From Treponema sp. (lineage in GTDB: Bacteria; Spirochaetota; Spirochaetia; Treponematales; Breznakiellaceae): a DNA stretch of 64,000 nucleotides. The stretch's first letter is position 1. The number at the start of each line of letters is the position of its first letter. The translations under genes and the position numbers were made by a program. The notes beneath the pieces were generated by a model. It worked only from the letters and a program-made list of their open reading frames with translations, had not been told where the DNA came from and did no database searches. This document shows positions 10,810 to 21,522 of the stretch, in pieces. The DNA lies in assembly GCA_009784975.1 (NCBI GenBank), contig WQXG01000003.1, positions 1 to 64,000 on the forward strand. Reading direction: 5' to 3'.

Positions 10810-12999
10810 ATGAGTCTTAAGATCAGATTAACAGCAATTATTTTTTCAATGATTGCTGTAGTAATTTTGGTTCTGTCGCTCATTACCATCACACAGTCCA
10901 GCAGATTACAGACCGAAACAGCGTATTTATATGCCGATGCATTGACGGGAGAGAATTCCAAGGAAATCAGCCGTCGTATTGAAGCCTTCGCCGCATACGG
11001 CACCGTACTTTCAGAAATTTTCAGTGAATTTGAAACCACTCCGGAAAATTTGCGAAGATCAACGTATGATGATTTCCTGGAAAGTATAATCAGCCATAAT
11101 CAGCGGATTATAGGTATTTGGACAGCATGGCGTCCCAACACAATAGACAGTTATGACGCTTCACGGGGTCAGTATCAAACATACTACTCCCGCGCGAGAA
11201 CCGGTGAGGTAGAACATATAACCGAAGGTTTTGATAACTGGCGCGGTCTTATTTCCAATATTTCAGATAAACCCGTAATTATATCTCCTGAATGGAGAGA
11301 AACACATGGTTACGGAAATGCGCCCATTGTCATCCTTATGTATCCGATTAGAGACTCAAGAGAAAGGCTTGTAGGACTTGTCGGAATCAATTATGTAAGC
11401 GCCATGCAGGGAATAGTTGACACCATCATTCAGGAACTTTACAACGGCTCCGGATTAGCCGCTGTATATGCCAATGACGGCACAATCGTAGCTCACTTTG
11501 TAACAGAAAGAACCGGAGATAACATAAATACAAATGCCGGAGAAAGGGATCTTTTGGGCGATCAGCATGCCCGTGTTGTTCAGGGAATCAGAAACGGCGG
11601 TGAAGACGGCAATCCCGTTGTCGTAGACCGTTATTCACCGGTATTTAAAACAGAGCTGCACCTTATATATTTCCCCATAGCCATTTCAGGCATGGATACC
11701 CCATGGTCACTGCTTGTCGGTATTCCAAAAAGCGTGATTTACCAGCCTATCGTAGAAATGACAACAATATCGATTATTTTTGCGCTTATAATACTTGTTA
11801 TTTCCGCGATTATTACATTCCTTATCGCAAACGGAATTGTAAGGCCTATAATCCGGGTATCCAATACTCTTAAAGATATTTCAGAAGGCGAAGGAGATCT
11901 TACCAAACGGATAGAAAATATCACAAACGATGAGGTCGGCTCTCTCTCGCGTTATTTCAACAATACTTTGGAAAAAATTAAAGCGCTTATTATAATAATT
12001 AAGGAAGAAGCCAAAAAGCTATCTGAAATCGGGCAGGATCTTTCCAGTAACATGAACGAAACTGCCGCGGCTGTAAATGAAATCACGGCAAACATCCAGA
12101 GCATTAAAGGCCGCGTAATTAATCAGAGCGCAAGCGTAACAGAAACAAATGCTACTATGGAACAGGTCACAGGTAACATCAACAAACTAAACGGACAGGT
12201 AGAAGCTCAAAGTACCCACGTATCCCAGGCTTCGGCTGCTATCGAAGAAATGGTAGCAAATATCGCGTCGGTTACAGATACATTGATTAAGAACTCCTCC
12301 AATGTAAAAAGCCTTAAAGATGCTTCCGAAGTAGGACGTTCAGGCTTGCAGGAAGTTGCCTCTGATATTCAGGAAATCGCGCGCGAATCGGAAGGTCTTC
12401 TGGAAATCAACTCCGTAATGGAAAACATCGCCAGTCAGACCAACCTGCTCTCCATGAACGCCGCTATCGAAGCCGCTCATGCGGGAGAAGCGGGCAAGGG
12501 ATTTGCCGTAGTAGCCGATGAAATCAGAAAACTTGCGGAAAGTTCAAGCGAGCAGTCAAAAACAATCGGATCTGTCTTAAAGAAGATAAAAGATTCAATT
12601 GACAAAATTACAAGGTCAACAGAAAACGTACTTAATAAATTCGAAGCGATTGATACCAATGTTAAAACCGTATCTGAGCAGGAAGATATTATCCGCCGCG
12701 CGATGGAAGAACAGGGCGAAGGAAGCAAGCAGCTTCTTGAAGGCGTAACCAATGTAAATGATATCACACGTCATGTAAAAACCGGCTCCAGCGAAATGCT
12801 TGAAGGCGCAAAGGAAGTTATCCAGGAAAGCACAAACCTTGAAAGGGTAACCCAGGAAATTACTTCCGGCATGAACGAAATGGCATCGGGCGCTGAACAG
12901 ATAAATGTTGCTGTTCATCATGTCAATGAAATCAGCATTAAAAACCGCGAAGGTATTAATACTTTAACAAAAGAAGTTTCACGGTTTAAAGTAGATTAA
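10810..12999 (+). CDS. Methyl-accepting chemotaxis protein
   Basis: Periplasmic sensor, HAMP, hairpin [40 protein letters not shown]. Confidence 0.96.
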   Translation: MSLKIRLTAIIFSMIAVVILVLSLITITQSSRLQTETAYLYADALTGENSKEISRRIEAFAAYGTVLSEIFSEFETTPENLRRSTYDDFLESIISHNQRIIGIWTAWRPNTIDSYDASRGQYQTYYSRARTGEVEHITEGFDNWRGLISNISDKPVIISPEWRETHGYGNAPIVILMYPIRDSRERLVGLVGINYVSAMQGIVDTIIQELYNGSGLAAVYANDGTIVAHFVTERTGDNINTNAGERDLLGDQHARVVQGIRNGGEDGNPVVVDRYSPVFKTELHLIYFPIAISGMDTPWSLLVGIPKSVIYQPIVEMTTISIIFALIILVISAIITFLIANGIVRPIIRVSNTLKDISEGEGDLTKRIENITNDEVGSLSRYFNNTLEKIKALIIIIKEEAKKLSEIGQDLSSNMNETAAAVNEITANIQSIKGRVINQSASVTETNATMEQVTGNINKLNGQVEAQSTHVSQASAAIEEMVANIASVTDTLIKNSSNVKSLKDASEVGRSGLQEVASDIQEIARESEGLLEINSVMENIASQTNLLSMNAAIEAAHAGEAGKGFAVVADEIRKLAESSSEQSKTIGSVLKKIKDSIDKITRSTENVLNKFEAIDTNVKTVSEQEDIIRRAMEEQGEGSKQLLEGVTNVNDITRHVKTGSSEMLEGAKEVIQESTNLERVTQEITSGMNEMASGAEQINVAVHHVNEISIKNREGINTLTKEVSRFKVD

Positions 13000-13019
13000 C
13001 AATTAATAACATTAGAAAA

Positions 13020-13050
13020 CAGCCTGGCTTACGGTCAGGCTATTTTTTTT
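13020..13050 (+). terminator. Rho-independent terminator-like hairpin after the MCP gene
   Basis: AGCCTGgcttacggtCAGGCTATTTTTTTT. Confidence 0.7.
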
Positions 13051-13174
13051 GCTTCATTATTTTATTAACAAGCATGGTAAGAAGGGCTATAAAACCGCAG
13101 CATATAAAAAGAAGGAGCATACCCTTCCACATCCAGTTTAAAGATATCAGCAATTCAGGAACATTAATTTCCAT
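13040..13174 (-). CDS. OadG-related small transporter subunit (44 aa, single TM); absent from the supplied ORF track
   Basis: Reverse strand MEINVPELLISLNWMWKGMLLLFICCGFIALLTMLVNKIMKQKK*, SD AAGGAG, directly upstream of oadB. Confidence 0.7.
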   Translation of the reverse strand: MEINVPELLISLNWMWKGMLLLFICCGFIALLTMLVNKIMKQKK

Positions 13175-13191
13175 ATTTTTCTCCTTGAGAT

Positions 13192-14337
13192 TTATCCTGC
13201 AAGATGGCGCAGAATAAGGCTTAATACAATGCCGCTGGCTGCAACAGAAGCAACCTGACCCGAAACATTGGCGCTTACAGCATGAGTTAATAAAATATTT
13301 TCCGGGTCTTCTTTCAGCGCCATCCTCTGAATAACCCTTGCAGACATTGGAAACGCGGATATTCCCGTAGCTCCAATCATCGGATTAATTTTTACTTTTA
13401 AAAAAAGATTTAAAAACTTGCCAAAAAGCACTCCGCTTACAGTATTTACAACAAACGCAATAAGCCCAAGGCCCAGAATCATAAGAGTTTCATATTTAAT
13501 AAATTCTTCTGCCTGCAGGGTAAAGGCAATTGTAATACCCAATAACAGGGTAATTAAATTTGCAAGATTGTGCTGCGCGGCTTCTGAAAGGGAATTTAAT
13601 ACCGTACATTCCCTTATAAGATTGCCGAACATCAAAAAACCGATAAGCGAAACTGCCGCAGGAGAAATAAAACCTACAATAACAGTTACCATTATAGGAA
13701 AAATAATTTTTACAGATTTGGGAATTATTTTATCTTCCACCGGCGCCATGCGAATCATTCTTTCTTTTCTTGTGGTAAGCAGTTTAATAACCGCAGGCTG
13801 AATAATCGGCACCAAAGCCATATAGGCAAAAGCCGTTACCAATATTGGTCCCATAAACTTTGTATCCATCATGCGGGCAACAAGGATTGTTACAGGACCG
13901 TCTGCGGCTCCTATAATCCCGATTGCAACCGCGTCTTTAAGATTAAATCCCAGCAATACGGAAACCGTAATAGCCGCAAAAATACCAAAATTCGCCGCCG
14001 CGCCGAAGAAAAAATAATATGGCCGTGAAAGTATCGGACCAAAATCTATCATTGCCCCAATACCAATGAATAAAAGCAGCGGCATTATTTCCGCGGCTTC
14101 TATGCCGGTTGAATAAAGCCATTGTATCGGACCTGTAACTTCTCCAATTCCGGGCAAAACCTGATTGATAACGCCGCTAAGGGGAAGATTGACAAGAATT
14201 GCTCCAAAACCCATAGGTAAAAGGAGAGCCGGTTCATATTCTTTTTTTATCGCCAAATATATCAGAATTATACCGACAGCATACATTATCAGATGTTTCC
14301 ATCCTATTTGCGATATATTATCAATTATAAATTCCAT
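13192..14337 (-). CDS. oadB: Na+-translocating decarboxylase beta subunit
   Basis: Multi-TM; IGIIGAADGPVTILVA, INPMIGATGISAFPMSARVIQ. Confidence 0.93.
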   Translation of the reverse strand: MEFIIDNISQIGWKHLIMYAVGIILIYLAIKKEYEPALLLPMGFGAILVNLPLSGVINQVLPGIGEVTGPIQWLYSTGIEAAEIMPLLLFIGIGAMIDFGPILSRPYYFFFGAAANFGIFAAITVSVLLGFNLKDAVAIGIIGAADGPVTILVARMMDTKFMGPILVTAFAYMALVPIIQPAVIKLLTTRKERMIRMAPVEDKIIPKSVKIIFPIMVTVIVGFISPAAVSLIGFLMFGNLIRECTVLNSLSEAAQHNLANLITLLLGITIAFTLQAEEFIKYETLMILGLGLIAFVVNTVSGVLFGKFLNLFLKVKINPMIGATGISAFPMSARVIQRMALKEDPENILLTHAVSANVSGQVASVAASGIVLSLILRHLAG

Positions 14338-14431
14338 TTTAACTCCTTAAGGGGGCTCCCGCGAGGTTCCCTAATCATCTATATCATAAAATTTTATACA
14401 AAACAAGTAACGATCCCGCCGATAATATAGT

Positions 14432-15538
14432 ATGAAAAAACGGGTTTTTGCCGGCTTTCTTGCTATTTTGGGCTTTTCTTTATATGCGCAGGATCTGAGT
14501 ATCAATACCGGGGATTTATTGCTGGAATTACGCGCCGACGGCGGTTATCATCTTTTTATCAGAAAAAAACCGGATATTGCTTCTGTGCTTTTAACAGAAA
14601 CTACCAGAGACCCCACATTACAGGCAGATAATTATGCCTATCGCGCCGGGGAATGGAATCCAATTAATGGCGATGAAATCCGTCTTTTAAACGGAGTGCC
14701 AATCCCGGGGGAAAGCAGGATTTATTCTCTTGTTTCATCTACTGTAGTAAATCATCCTGTTCTGGGACAGGCTTTTCACATATACATTCCATACGTTCTT
14801 TATTACGGTTACCCGCAAGGCCGTCACGGAGAAGTTTATCTTACAGACGGAACATTTCTTAACATCCGCACATTTGTCCTGCCCTACGCGGATTACAGGG
14901 GCGCATTCAGGGATAATCCCTTTACGCTGGAAGCAAAACAGGAACCGCCTCCCGGTCCTCCTTTAGGAAGATATATACGTGAAACAGTTGAGTCTTTTAC
15001 AGACATAACAAAAACAGGCGGCGGAGATTTAATCCTTGTAGATGACACAGACGATGTTGTAAATTTAATTAAAACCGCTCTTGAAAGGGAAAGAGGCAAA
15101 ACCCTTGATATCGTTATATGCCTTGACACCACAAACAGCATGAGAAAATATATTGATCCTGTCCGCGTTAAACTTATTCCCATGCTGCGGGAAATATTAA
15201 ACGGTTTTCCTTCTTTCAGAATTGGCATGGTTTTATTTAAAGATTATTATGATGTATACTTAACCAGGGTTATTCCGTTTACAAATGATTTTACGCGTTT
15301 CCAGCGCGATCTTAACGCTATACGAGTTGGCGGCGGAGGCGATATTCCCGAAGCTGTTTACGAAGCGCTCTATGACGGAGCTACCAAATTTTCATGGGAA
15401 GCCGACGCAAAGGTGATGATTTTAATCGGCGACGCGCCGCCTCATCCAAGACCAAGGGGAAGAATAACAAAAGCGATGGTAGACAGCGCGGTTGCGCAAA
15501 GAGGACTTAAAGTGCATGCTTTTGTTTTGCCGCAGTGA
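14432..15538 (+). CDS. VWA-domain exported protein
   Basis: Signal peptide; LDIVICLDTTNSMRKYIDPV (MIDAS-like), VMILIGDAPPHP. Confidence 0.8.
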   Translation: MKKRVFAGFLAILGFSLYAQDLSINTGDLLLELRADGGYHLFIRKKPDIASVLLTETTRDPTLQADNYAYRAGEWNPINGDEIRLLNGVPIPGESRIYSLVSSTVVNHPVLGQAFHIYIPYVLYYGYPQGRHGEVYLTDGTFLNIRTFVLPYADYRGAFRDNPFTLEAKQEPPPGPPLGRYIRETVESFTDITKTGGGDLILVDDTDDVVNLIKTALERERGKTLDIVICLDTTNSMRKYIDPVRVKLIPMLREILNGFPSFRIGMVLFKDYYDVYLTRVIPFTNDFTRFQRDLNAIRVGGGGDIPEAVYEALYDGATKFSWEADAKVMILIGDAPPHPRPRGRITKAMVDSAVAQRGLKVHAFVLPQ

Positions 15539-15589
15539 GAATGAGAGAAAGAGAGAGAGAAAGAAATTTTTACCACGAACCACACGAAC

Positions 15590-15629
15590 GAAGACGAACG
15601 AAGACGGATGAAGACGAATGAAGACGAAT
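15590..15629. repeat. 10-bp tandem repeat (gaagacgaat)x4
   Basis: gaagacgaac gaagacggat gaagacgaat gaagacgaat. Confidence 0.85.
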
Positions 15630-15649
15630 GATTTTTGGGGAGGTTTTTT

Positions 15650-16459
15650 ATGAATATAATTGAGGCTGTTGTATTGGGAATTGTGCAGGGGTTAACTGAG
15701 TTTTTGCCGGTTAGCAGCTCAGGGCATTTGGTTCTTTTACAGAAAATATTCGGCATAAATGAACCCGGGTTATTTTTTGATACCATGCTGCATGCAGGAA
15801 CATTGATAGCTGTTTTTGCCGTTTTATGGAAAGACATTTGGGCTTTACTGCGAAAACCTGTACAAAAACTTACAGGTCTTTTAATTCTGGCAACAATTCC
15901 CGCTGTAATTGCGGCTGTAATATTTAAAGATTCAATCGAAAATATTTTTAAATCGGCGAACATTTTAGGATTTTGCTTTTTAATCACTGCCGCGCTGTTG
16001 GTTGCAGCAGAGCTTCTTTCAAGACGCGCTGTAATAATAAACAAAAATTCTAAAACAGAAAAAGAAATGAACTGGCTGGACGCGTTGTTTATCGGTATTT
16101 TACAGGCTATTGCGATTCTGCCCGGCATTTCAAGGTCAGGGGCAACAATCAGCGGCGCGCTCTTTCGCAAACTGGATCGTGATTTCGCCGCGCGTTTTTC
16201 CTTTTTGCTTTCAATCCCGGCAATACTTGGAGCATTAGTTCTTCAATCAAGAGGCCTTATTAAAGACGGAACTGCGGAAACCATTAACGTTACAGCGGTA
16301 ATTGCCGGAACAATAGCCGCCGCAACAGTTGGCTTCTTCGCGATAAAACTGATGCTAAAAATCATCAGGGAAAAATCCCTTTTTGGCTTTGCCGTTTACA
16401 CAGGCCTTCTGGGCACCCTGATAATTATTGACCAGTTTATTACACGGGTTGTTTTTTAA
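15650..16459 (+). CDS. uppP: Undecaprenyl-diphosphatase
   Basis: MNIIEAVVLGIVQGLTEFLPVSSSGHL, LPGISRSGATI; ATG at 15650 preceded by GGGGAGG. Confidence 0.96.
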   Translation: MNIIEAVVLGIVQGLTEFLPVSSSGHLVLLQKIFGINEPGLFFDTMLHAGTLIAVFAVLWKDIWALLRKPVQKLTGLLILATIPAVIAAVIFKDSIENIFKSANILGFCFLITAALLVAAELLSRRAVIINKNSKTEKEMNWLDALFIGILQAIAILPGISRSGATISGALFRKLDRDFAARFSFLLSIPAILGALVLQSRGLIKDGTAETINVTAVIAGTIAAATVGFFAIKLMLKIIREKSLFGFAVYTGLLGTLIIIDQFITRVVF

Positions 16460-16494
16460 AAACTATTCGTCTAATTCAAACCTAATTGTTATAT

Positions 16495-18126
16495 TTATGT
16501 TATATTTTTATTTATAATAACTTCTATAAGCGCGGGCTTTCCGGATGCAAGTATTCCTCTGCTCTTTTCCAGCGCCTGCAAAAATGACTTTTCATCCGTT
16601 ACGCGAAAACCCTGTATACCGTAAGCATCCGCAAGTTTTACAAAATCAGGGTTTTCAAGATCTGTTTCGTAATAGTTTGCGGAAAATGATTTTTTTTGCC
16701 ATAAACGCAGCATTCCAAGCGTACTGTTGTTAAAAACAATTATCAGCACAGGCAGTTTATACTTTACAAGCGTTGCCATCTCGGCGCTGTTCATGCAAAA
16801 ACTCCCGTCTCCTGTAAAAAGCACCACAGCAGAAGCAGGGCTGGCTATTTTGGCTCCTATAGCCGCTCCCAAACCGTAGCCCATCGTTCCCATTCCGCCG
16901 GAACTAAGAAAGCTGCGCGGTTTTTTAAACGGATAAAACTGCGCCGTCCAAATCTGATGCTGCCCTACATCGGTAGCGACAATTGTATTTTCTCCCGATA
17001 CCTTTGCAGTTTCCTGAATAATAAAACGCGGATGCAAAAACCGAGCGGATGTTTTATAACCTTGAGTTTTGTATTTTTCCATTTCGCCTGTCCATTGCGC
17101 GGATTTTTTTGCAGGTAATTTTTTAATTAAACCGCAGGTTAGCGTATTCAGCACTGTTTTTAAATCCCCTATAATAAAAGCATCTGTTAAAATATTTTTG
17201 TTTATTTCTGCCGGGTCTATATCAACATGAAGAATTTTCGCGTTTTTCGCAAAGTTTCTGCCGTTTATCACACGATCAGAAAAACGCGCTCCTATTGCTA
17301 TTATTAAATCTGCGTTTTGCAAAGCTTTCGCGGAAGCAACTGTTCCATGTTTCCCGACAAGCCCTGTACACAGAGGATGCTCAGAAGGAAACGCACCCAT
17401 CCCCATAAGCGACAATGTAACAGGCGCGTTTAAAAGTTCTGCGAACTTTTTTAAATCTTCGCCCGCGCCGGAATTATTCACTCCGCCGCCCGCAAAAATC
17501 AAAGGACGCTTTGAATCTTTAATAAGCAGGACTGCTCTATCAATATCCTCATTTCTGAATGTATGCCGCCTGTTTTTTTCAAAAAGCCTTCCCGCTCTCT
17601 GTCCACTGTCCACTGTCCACTGTCCGCTACCCTTACAAACATCGGCTGGAATGTCAATCAAAACAGGACCCGGCCTGCCCGAAAGCGCCACAAAAAACGC
17701 TTCACGTACAATTTCTGCCAAATCGCGCGCGTCTTTTACTATCCAGTTATGTTTTACAACAGGCATGGTAATACCTGCAATATCTACTTCCTGAAAACAA
17801 TCCTTGCCTAACTGCCCGATGGCGACATTACCCGTAATCGCTACAACCGGAACAGAGTCTGCAAACGCGGTTGCCAATCCTGTAACAAGATTGGTAGCGC
17901 CGGGACCGGAAGTGGCAAGACATACTCCCGCTTTTCCTGTTACCCGCGCATAACCGTCTGCCGCATGAACCGCGTGCTGCTCATGACTGACAAGAATGTG
18001 ACGAATACGGTCTTTAAAAGCTGAAAGTTCATCATAAATATTTAAAACGGCTCCTCCGGGATAGCCAAAAATGGTATCAACTCCGTTTTCCGCAAGCGTT
18101 TCAATTAAAATGCGCGCACCGTTCAT
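16495..18126 (-). CDS. ilvB: Acetolactate synthase large subunit
   Basis: DTIFGYPGGAVLNIYDEL, GDGSFCMNSAEMATLVKYKLPVLIIVFNNSTLGM. Confidence 0.96.
   Translation of the reverse strand: MNGARILIETLAENGVDTIFGYPGGAVLNIYDELSAFKDRIRHILVSHEQHAVHAADGYARVTGKAGVCLATSGPGATNLVTGLATAFADSVPVVAITGNVAIGQLGKDCFQEVDIAGITMPVVKHNWIVKDARDLAEIVREAFFVALSGRPGPVLIDIPADVCKGSGQWTVDSGQRAGRLFEKNRRHTFRNEDIDRAVLLIKDSKRPLIFAGGGVNNSGAGEDLKKFAELLNAPVTLSLMGMGAFPSEHPLCTGLVGKHGTVASAKALQNADLIIAIGARFSDRVINGRNFAKNAKILHVDIDPAEINKNILTDAFIIGDLKTVLNTLTCGLIKKLPAKKSAQWTGEMEKYKTQGYKTSARFLHPRFIIQETAKVSGENTIVATDVGQHQIWTAQFYPFKKPRSFLSSGGMGTMGYGLGAAIGAKIASPASAVVLFTGDGSFCMNSAEMATLVKYKLPVLIIVFNNSTLGMLRLWQKKSFSANYYETDLENPDFVKLADAYGIQGFRVTDEKSFLQALEKSRGILASGKPALIEVIINKNIT
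17598..17624. repeat. 7-bp tandem repeat (CTGTCCA, ~4 copies) inside ilvB
   Basis: ctgtcc actgtcc actgtcc actgtcc; encodes SGQWTVDSGQ. Confidence 0.88.
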
Positions 18127-18686
18127 TATCTGCAACCGCCGCCATGTGAAAATTTAAAAAAATACCGTTCTCCTTCAGATTTGGCTAAAGCGCGCAAAGC
18201 GCCGCAAAGAATGTCACCAAACAGGTTTGTTGTAACAATTACATCAAATTGTCCGGGAGCAAGAATTATCTGCGTAACGGCTTTATCAATATATAAAAAA
18301 TTTGTTTCTACCCCGCAAAAATCTCTGGAAACCTCCTCTGCTGCTTCACGCCATAATCTTGACGATTCCAGAATATCGGCTTTATCCGCGATGCAAAGTT
18401 TCCCGTTACGTGAAAACGCGACCTCGAATGCTATACGCAAAACTCTTTCAATCTGCTTCCATGAATATTTTTCTGTATCAAAAGCCTCCTGGCAGCCTTT
18501 GCCAGCACATTCATTGCAAGGCGAATCAAGCCTTCCGCGCTCTCCGTTGTAAATACCGCCTGTTAGCTCGCTTATAACAATTATATCATTCGGCGTTTTA
18601 TACACACCGGCAAAAGCTCCTTTAGCATCTTTTTTATCAACAGAGCAGCCGTATTTTTTGCATATAAGATCAAAATCCATAATCAA
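18126..18686 (-). CDS. Truncated 3-isopropylmalate dehydrogenase-like protein (central segment only)
   Basis: DIIVISELTGGIYNGERGRLDS, AFDTEKYSWKQIERVLRIAFEVA, FDVIVTTNLFGDIL match the LeuB core; 186 aa, no N-terminal GDGIGPE region, no C-terminal HGSAPDIAG. Confidence 0.75.
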   Translation of the reverse strand: MIMDFDLICKKYGCSVDKKDAKGAFAGVYKTPNDIIVISELTGGIYNGERGRLDSPCNECAGKGCQEAFDTEKYSWKQIERVLRIAFEVAFSRNGKLCIADKADILESSRLWREAAEEVSRDFCGVETNFLYIDKAVTQIILAPGQFDVIVTTNLFGDILCGALRALAKSEGERYFFKFSHGGGCR

Positions 18687-20248
18687 TCCCTGTTTAAGAG
18701 CATATATTCGATGGAATCCACCAAAGCGGCGCGGCTTGCATCGATAATATCCGCGCTAACTCCTACCGTGCTCCATCTTTTTGTGCCGTCTGTAGACTCG
18801 ATTAAAACGCGCACCTGAGCCGATGTCGCATCCTTGCCGTTTATCACCCTTACCTTGTAATCTTCCAATCTTACCTTTGCAAGTCCCGGAAAAAAACGGG
18901 TAAGCGCGCGGCGAAGAGCGTTGTCAAGAGCGCCGACAGGTCCCACCCCTTCCGCGGCGGCTACTTCTGAAACCTCCCCAACAAGAACTTTAACCCAGGC
19001 TTGCGAGCAGGCAATAGCCTCACCTGTGGGATGTTCGCTCATAACCCGATATGCTTCAATTTTAAAAAACGGCGTATAACAGCCAAGTTCCTGCCTTATA
19101 AGAATTTCAAAGCTTGCATCCGCTCCTTCATAAGCCCAGCCTTCCGCTTCCAGTTTTTTTAATTTTTCTGCCAATGAAATTATTACGGGATGATCCTTAT
19201 CTACAGAAGGTTCGATCTTTTTAACACGCTGCGCGATTGCGGAACGTCCTCCAACCTCGCTCAATAAAAGATGCCTATCGTTGCCTACTTCTGCAGGATC
19301 GATATGCTCAAAAGATTGTTTTACTTTTAAAACACCATCGGCATGCATTCCCGCCTTGTGCGAAAAAGCATGAGTACCGATATACGGCATATCATCGCTT
19401 ATTATTACATTTGCTATCTCCGCGACTTTTCTGGTTAAATCCCCGATACGGACAAGGTTCCCCTGCGGAAGACAGCGAAGATTAAGTTTTAGTTCCAAAG
19501 AAGGAATAAGGGCAGCAAGAGATGTATTGCCGCAGCGTTCTCCAAAGCCAACAAGCGTACCCTGTACATGAACGCAGCCTGCCTGCACCGCGGCGATAGA
19601 GTTAGCGAGAGCAAGACCGCAATCGTTATGCGCATGAATGCCAAAGAGCGTATCAGGGAATTTGCATATAACATCTTTTACGGCGGCAGAAATAATATCC
19701 GGGAAAGTGCCTCCGTTTGTATCGCATAACACAATACAGCCGGCTCCGGCAAGAATGGCGGCTTTTACCGTGGAAACAGCATAAGACGGATTGGCTTTCC
19801 ATCCGTCAAAAAAATGCTCTGCGTCAAAAATTACACTTCGGCCTTCTGATTTTAAAAAAGCAATTGTATCTTCTATCATGCCGATATTTTCTTCCGGCTC
19901 AACCTGAAGCACTTCTTTAACATGAAAATCCCAGCTTTTCCCGAAGATCACAACTCCTTGCGTACCCGCATCAAGAAGTGAACGGTCTGCAGATGCTTTT
20001 ACGCCTTTTTTACGCGTTGAACCAAAAGCGCAAAGTTTAGAATTTTTTAACTGTAAACCGGCAGCCAGCCGGAAGAATTCCAAATCTTTGGGATTACTCC
20101 CCGGGTTCCCCGCCTCTATCCAGGAAACTCCAAGTTCATCAAGCGCTTCTGTTACAGACAGTTTATCACGAAGAGAAAACGTTATCCCCTCACCCTGCGC
20201 CCCGTCACGCAGAGTAGTATCAAGCACTTCAATATCAAATTTCATCAT
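18683..20248 (-). CDS. cimA: Citramalate synthase
   Basis: EVLDTTLRDGAQGEGITFSLRDKL; 521 aa with LeuA-type allosteric C-terminus. Confidence 0.93.
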   Translation of the reverse strand: MMKFDIEVLDTTLRDGAQGEGITFSLRDKLSVTEALDELGVSWIEAGNPGSNPKDLEFFRLAAGLQLKNSKLCAFGSTRKKGVKASADRSLLDAGTQGVVIFGKSWDFHVKEVLQVEPEENIGMIEDTIAFLKSEGRSVIFDAEHFFDGWKANPSYAVSTVKAAILAGAGCIVLCDTNGGTFPDIISAAVKDVICKFPDTLFGIHAHNDCGLALANSIAAVQAGCVHVQGTLVGFGERCGNTSLAALIPSLELKLNLRCLPQGNLVRIGDLTRKVAEIANVIISDDMPYIGTHAFSHKAGMHADGVLKVKQSFEHIDPAEVGNDRHLLLSEVGGRSAIAQRVKKIEPSVDKDHPVIISLAEKLKKLEAEGWAYEGADASFEILIRQELGCYTPFFKIEAYRVMSEHPTGEAIACSQAWVKVLVGEVSEVAAAEGVGPVGALDNALRRALTRFFPGLAKVRLEDYKVRVINGKDATSAQVRVLIESTDGTKRWSTVGVSADIIDASRAALVDSIEYMLLNRD

Positions 20249-20294
20249 GATTACATTTTAACAGATCAATAAAAAGAATTGAAGAGAGGATTGG

Positions 20295-20493
20295 CAAGGA
20301 TTCTCGCAGAGGACGCGGAGGACGCGGAGGACGCGGAGGCGTTGTTTGAATTCTTCCCTTCTCTCCAAGAAATCTATGATTTTAATCAGTGATTATGAAG
20401 GAATAAAGGGAAAGAATTCGTACAACTTTTCTTTCCCTCTTTCCCCTCTTCCCTCCGCGGTCTCTGCGCCTCCGCGCCTCCGCGAGAGTCTTC
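20295..20493. repeat. MITE-like nested inverted-repeat element (copy B)
   Basis: ATTCTCGCAGAGGACGCGGAGG... / ...CGCCTCCGCGCCTCCGCGAGAGTCTT; inner arms gttgtttgaattcttccctt / aagggaaagaattcgtacaac. Confidence 0.75.
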
Positions 20494-20512
20494 CTAATTA
20501 ATTCCTAATTGA

Positions 20513-21412
20513 TCATCTTTCCAGGATGAATTCTACTCTGCGGTTTTTCCAGTTTTCGTCATCGTTGTCGTAGTCTTCTGTGATTGTGCGGGTACCGCTC
20601 ATGCCTCTGGCTGTTAATCTTGTCCTTGCGATATTATGATTGGTTACCAGATGATTTATAATCGCATTTGCCCTGGATTCGCTGATTGCCTGATTGCGGG
20701 CATCTTCTGCTGTTCTCGCGGCAGACCCAAGCGGGGAGCCCGGATTTGTGTGACCTTCTACTGTAATTCTGTAATCATCAAATCTGTTAAGCGCCCTTGC
20801 GATAAGCGCGACAATTCTTGTATTGGCTCTTACAATTTCTTCTGTTATTTCATCGCCGAATACCTGGCTAAAATTACTTGAGTTGCCCTGGAAAACGATA
20901 GAAGGAACAATTATCCTTAAAACATCGCCTTCGCGCCTGACAAGAACATCTGTAGAGATAACGCCGTCATTAAAAACGGTGACGTTGCCGAAGTTATCGT
21001 TTACAGTCAATGTAAATCTGTAATCCATAGCAGACTGCACCATTTCTCCTGATGTACCCCTGCCATTCCATTGCCATACTGCCGGAGGTTTACCTTTTCC
21101 GCTCTGTTCAAAGAAACTTCTGGGACCGCCTCTGCGGCCTCCTGTTTGCCCTTCTTCGCGCTGACGTTCAACGTTTTCACGCTGCCCTGAGCCGCGGCGT
21201 AAAGGCTGAATTTCGATTGTCCAGTCTTTAATTGGAACAGGATGATTGACCGCGATATTAATGCTCATTTTGTCATCGGCTACATCGGGATCGGGGCTGA
21301 ATAATTCAGGGATTTCAACCGAAACGGCAGGACCTGCATTGGGATTCGTTGCGCATGTAACAGCAAAAGCAGCGACAAAAACAACAAGAATCAAAGTAAT
21401 AATCTTTCTCAT
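20513..21412 (-). CDS. OmpA-family lipoprotein
   Basis: Lipobox VTCATN; ITVEGHTNPGSPLGSAARTAEDARNQAISESRANAIINHL. Confidence 0.88.
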   Translation of the reverse strand: MRKIITLILVVFVAAFAVTCATNPNAGPAVSVEIPELFSPDPDVADDKMSINIAVNHPVPIKDWTIEIQPLRRGSGQRENVERQREEGQTGGRRGGPRSFFEQSGKGKPPAVWQWNGRGTSGEMVQSAMDYRFTLTVNDNFGNVTVFNDGVISTDVLVRREGDVLRIIVPSIVFQGNSSNFSQVFGDEITEEIVRANTRIVALIARALNRFDDYRITVEGHTNPGSPLGSAARTAEDARNQAISESRANAIINHLVTNHNIARTRLTARGMSGTRTITEDYDNDDENWKNRRVEFILER

Positions 21413-21522
21413 ATTAACTCCTAAATGAAAATATTGTAAAAATTATACTTTTAACAGGGAAATATGTCAACAGAAAACCGGCAAATATACTTAAAGACAG
21501 TATAGTATTTATGATTGTTTTA

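Noticed and set aside
18126-18686. Calling the LeuB-like gene a frameshifted full gene
   Set aside because: Flanking DNA on both sides is occupied by intact cimA and ilvB, so missing parts are not recoverable in other frames
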